A stretch of DNA of 5,451 nucleotides from Candidatus Omnitrophota bacterium. Lineage in GTDB: Bacteria > Omnitrophota > Gorgyraeia > Tantalellales > Tantalellaceae. Shown in pieces: positions 5,303-5,451 of this stretch. The first letter of the stretch is position 1. Every line of letters begins with the position of its first letter. Both the position numbers and the translations under genes were made by a program. A model generated the notes under the pieces. The model did no database searches. It worked only from the letters and a program-made list of their open reading frames with translations, and was not told the origin of the DNA. The DNA lies in contig JAHIZQ010000014.1 in the NCBI GenBank assembly GCA_018814505.1, positions 1-5,451 of the forward strand. Reading direction: 5' to 3'.

Positions 5303-5451
5303 CTAAATTTGCTTCCTTAAAATCACGGCTAATTTACCATAAATCGCTGTATTGAAAATCTGGCCACCGTAAGTGATATCCTGCCAGACTTCAATAAACG
5401 GATGCCTAATATCGTATGATGGCCCCAGCTTACTTGTCCATTCGCCATTAT
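5303..5451 (-). CDS. Unidentified protein, C-terminal 48 residues, cut by window edge
   Basis: The minus-strand frame entering at the right edge (first full codon 5449-5447) is open for 48 codons and stops at TAG 5305-5303. The fragment begins NGEWTSKLG and continues PSYDIRHPFIEVWQDITYGG, then ends IYGKLAVILRKQI. Its composition is protein-like: tryptophans, alternating hydrophobics, and a C-terminal beta-strand-like YGKLAVILRK. The other two minus-strand frames over this stretch close early or look random. The WTSKLG...YGG...YGK pattern vaguely recalls small uncharacterised proteins of the DUF7689 type, but this is a weak impression. The start lies outside the window. The gene converges on the core operon; the shared terminator at 5163-5200 lies about 100 bp past its stop. 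Its base composition looks slightly richer in GC than the operon. Confidence 0.6.
   Translation of the reverse strand, partial: NGEWTSKLGPSYDIRHPFIEVWQDITYGGQIFNTAIYGKLAVILRKQI

Overview
This is an AT-rich bacterial chromosomal window with three parts: an insertion-sequence end on the left, a compact five-gene housekeeping operon on the + strand, and a convergent partial gene at the right edge. The lineage cannot be fixed from this sequence. Class I Fe-S fumarase in two separate subunits suggests an anaerobic or microaerophilic lifestyle. The gene set, together with an IS481-like DDE transposase, would fit an uncultured phylum such as Omnitrophota, but that is only a low-confidence impression.

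Left (1 to about 1140, minus strand): an almost complete DDE transposase of the IS481-like / integrase-core type. Its frame runs off the left edge after 359 codons. It has a very strong Shine-Dalgarno sequence. Its start codon lies inside an imperfect 14/15-nt inverted repeat that encloses the ribosome-binding site and an 18-bp palindrome. This arrangement resembles the fold-back translational control known from other insertion sequences.

Middle-left (about 1140-1505): a stretch with no firm gene. It holds several perfect or near-perfect palindromes and a minus-strand open frame of about 110 codons without its own ATG. A short ATG-started frame joins it by a -1 shift at an A-AAA-AAA heptamer, so this may be a broken or frameshifted gene. 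At its right end is a good sigma70-type promoter placed so close to murI that the message should be leaderless or nearly so.

Core (1506-5145, plus strand): murI (glutamate racemase), fumarate hydratase alpha and beta subunits, rph (RNase PH) and rdgB (XTP/dITP diphosphatase). The murI/alpha junction overlaps by ATGA and the rph/rdgB junction by TAATG. Gaps between the other genes are short, so one transcript is likely. The enzymes serve unrelated housekeeping tasks: D-glutamate for peptidoglycan, the fumarate/malate step, tRNA 3'-end trimming, and nucleotide-pool sanitation.

Right (5146-5451): a strong, symmetric, probably bidirectional terminator with a tiny well-placed ORF buried in it, then about 100 bases without recognised content, then the last 48 codons of a minus-strand gene entering from the right edge. 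I see no tRNA, rRNA, CRISPR array or defence system, and nothing in the core operon amounts to a new biological system. The most interesting material is the control region of the transposase and the odd frame next to it.
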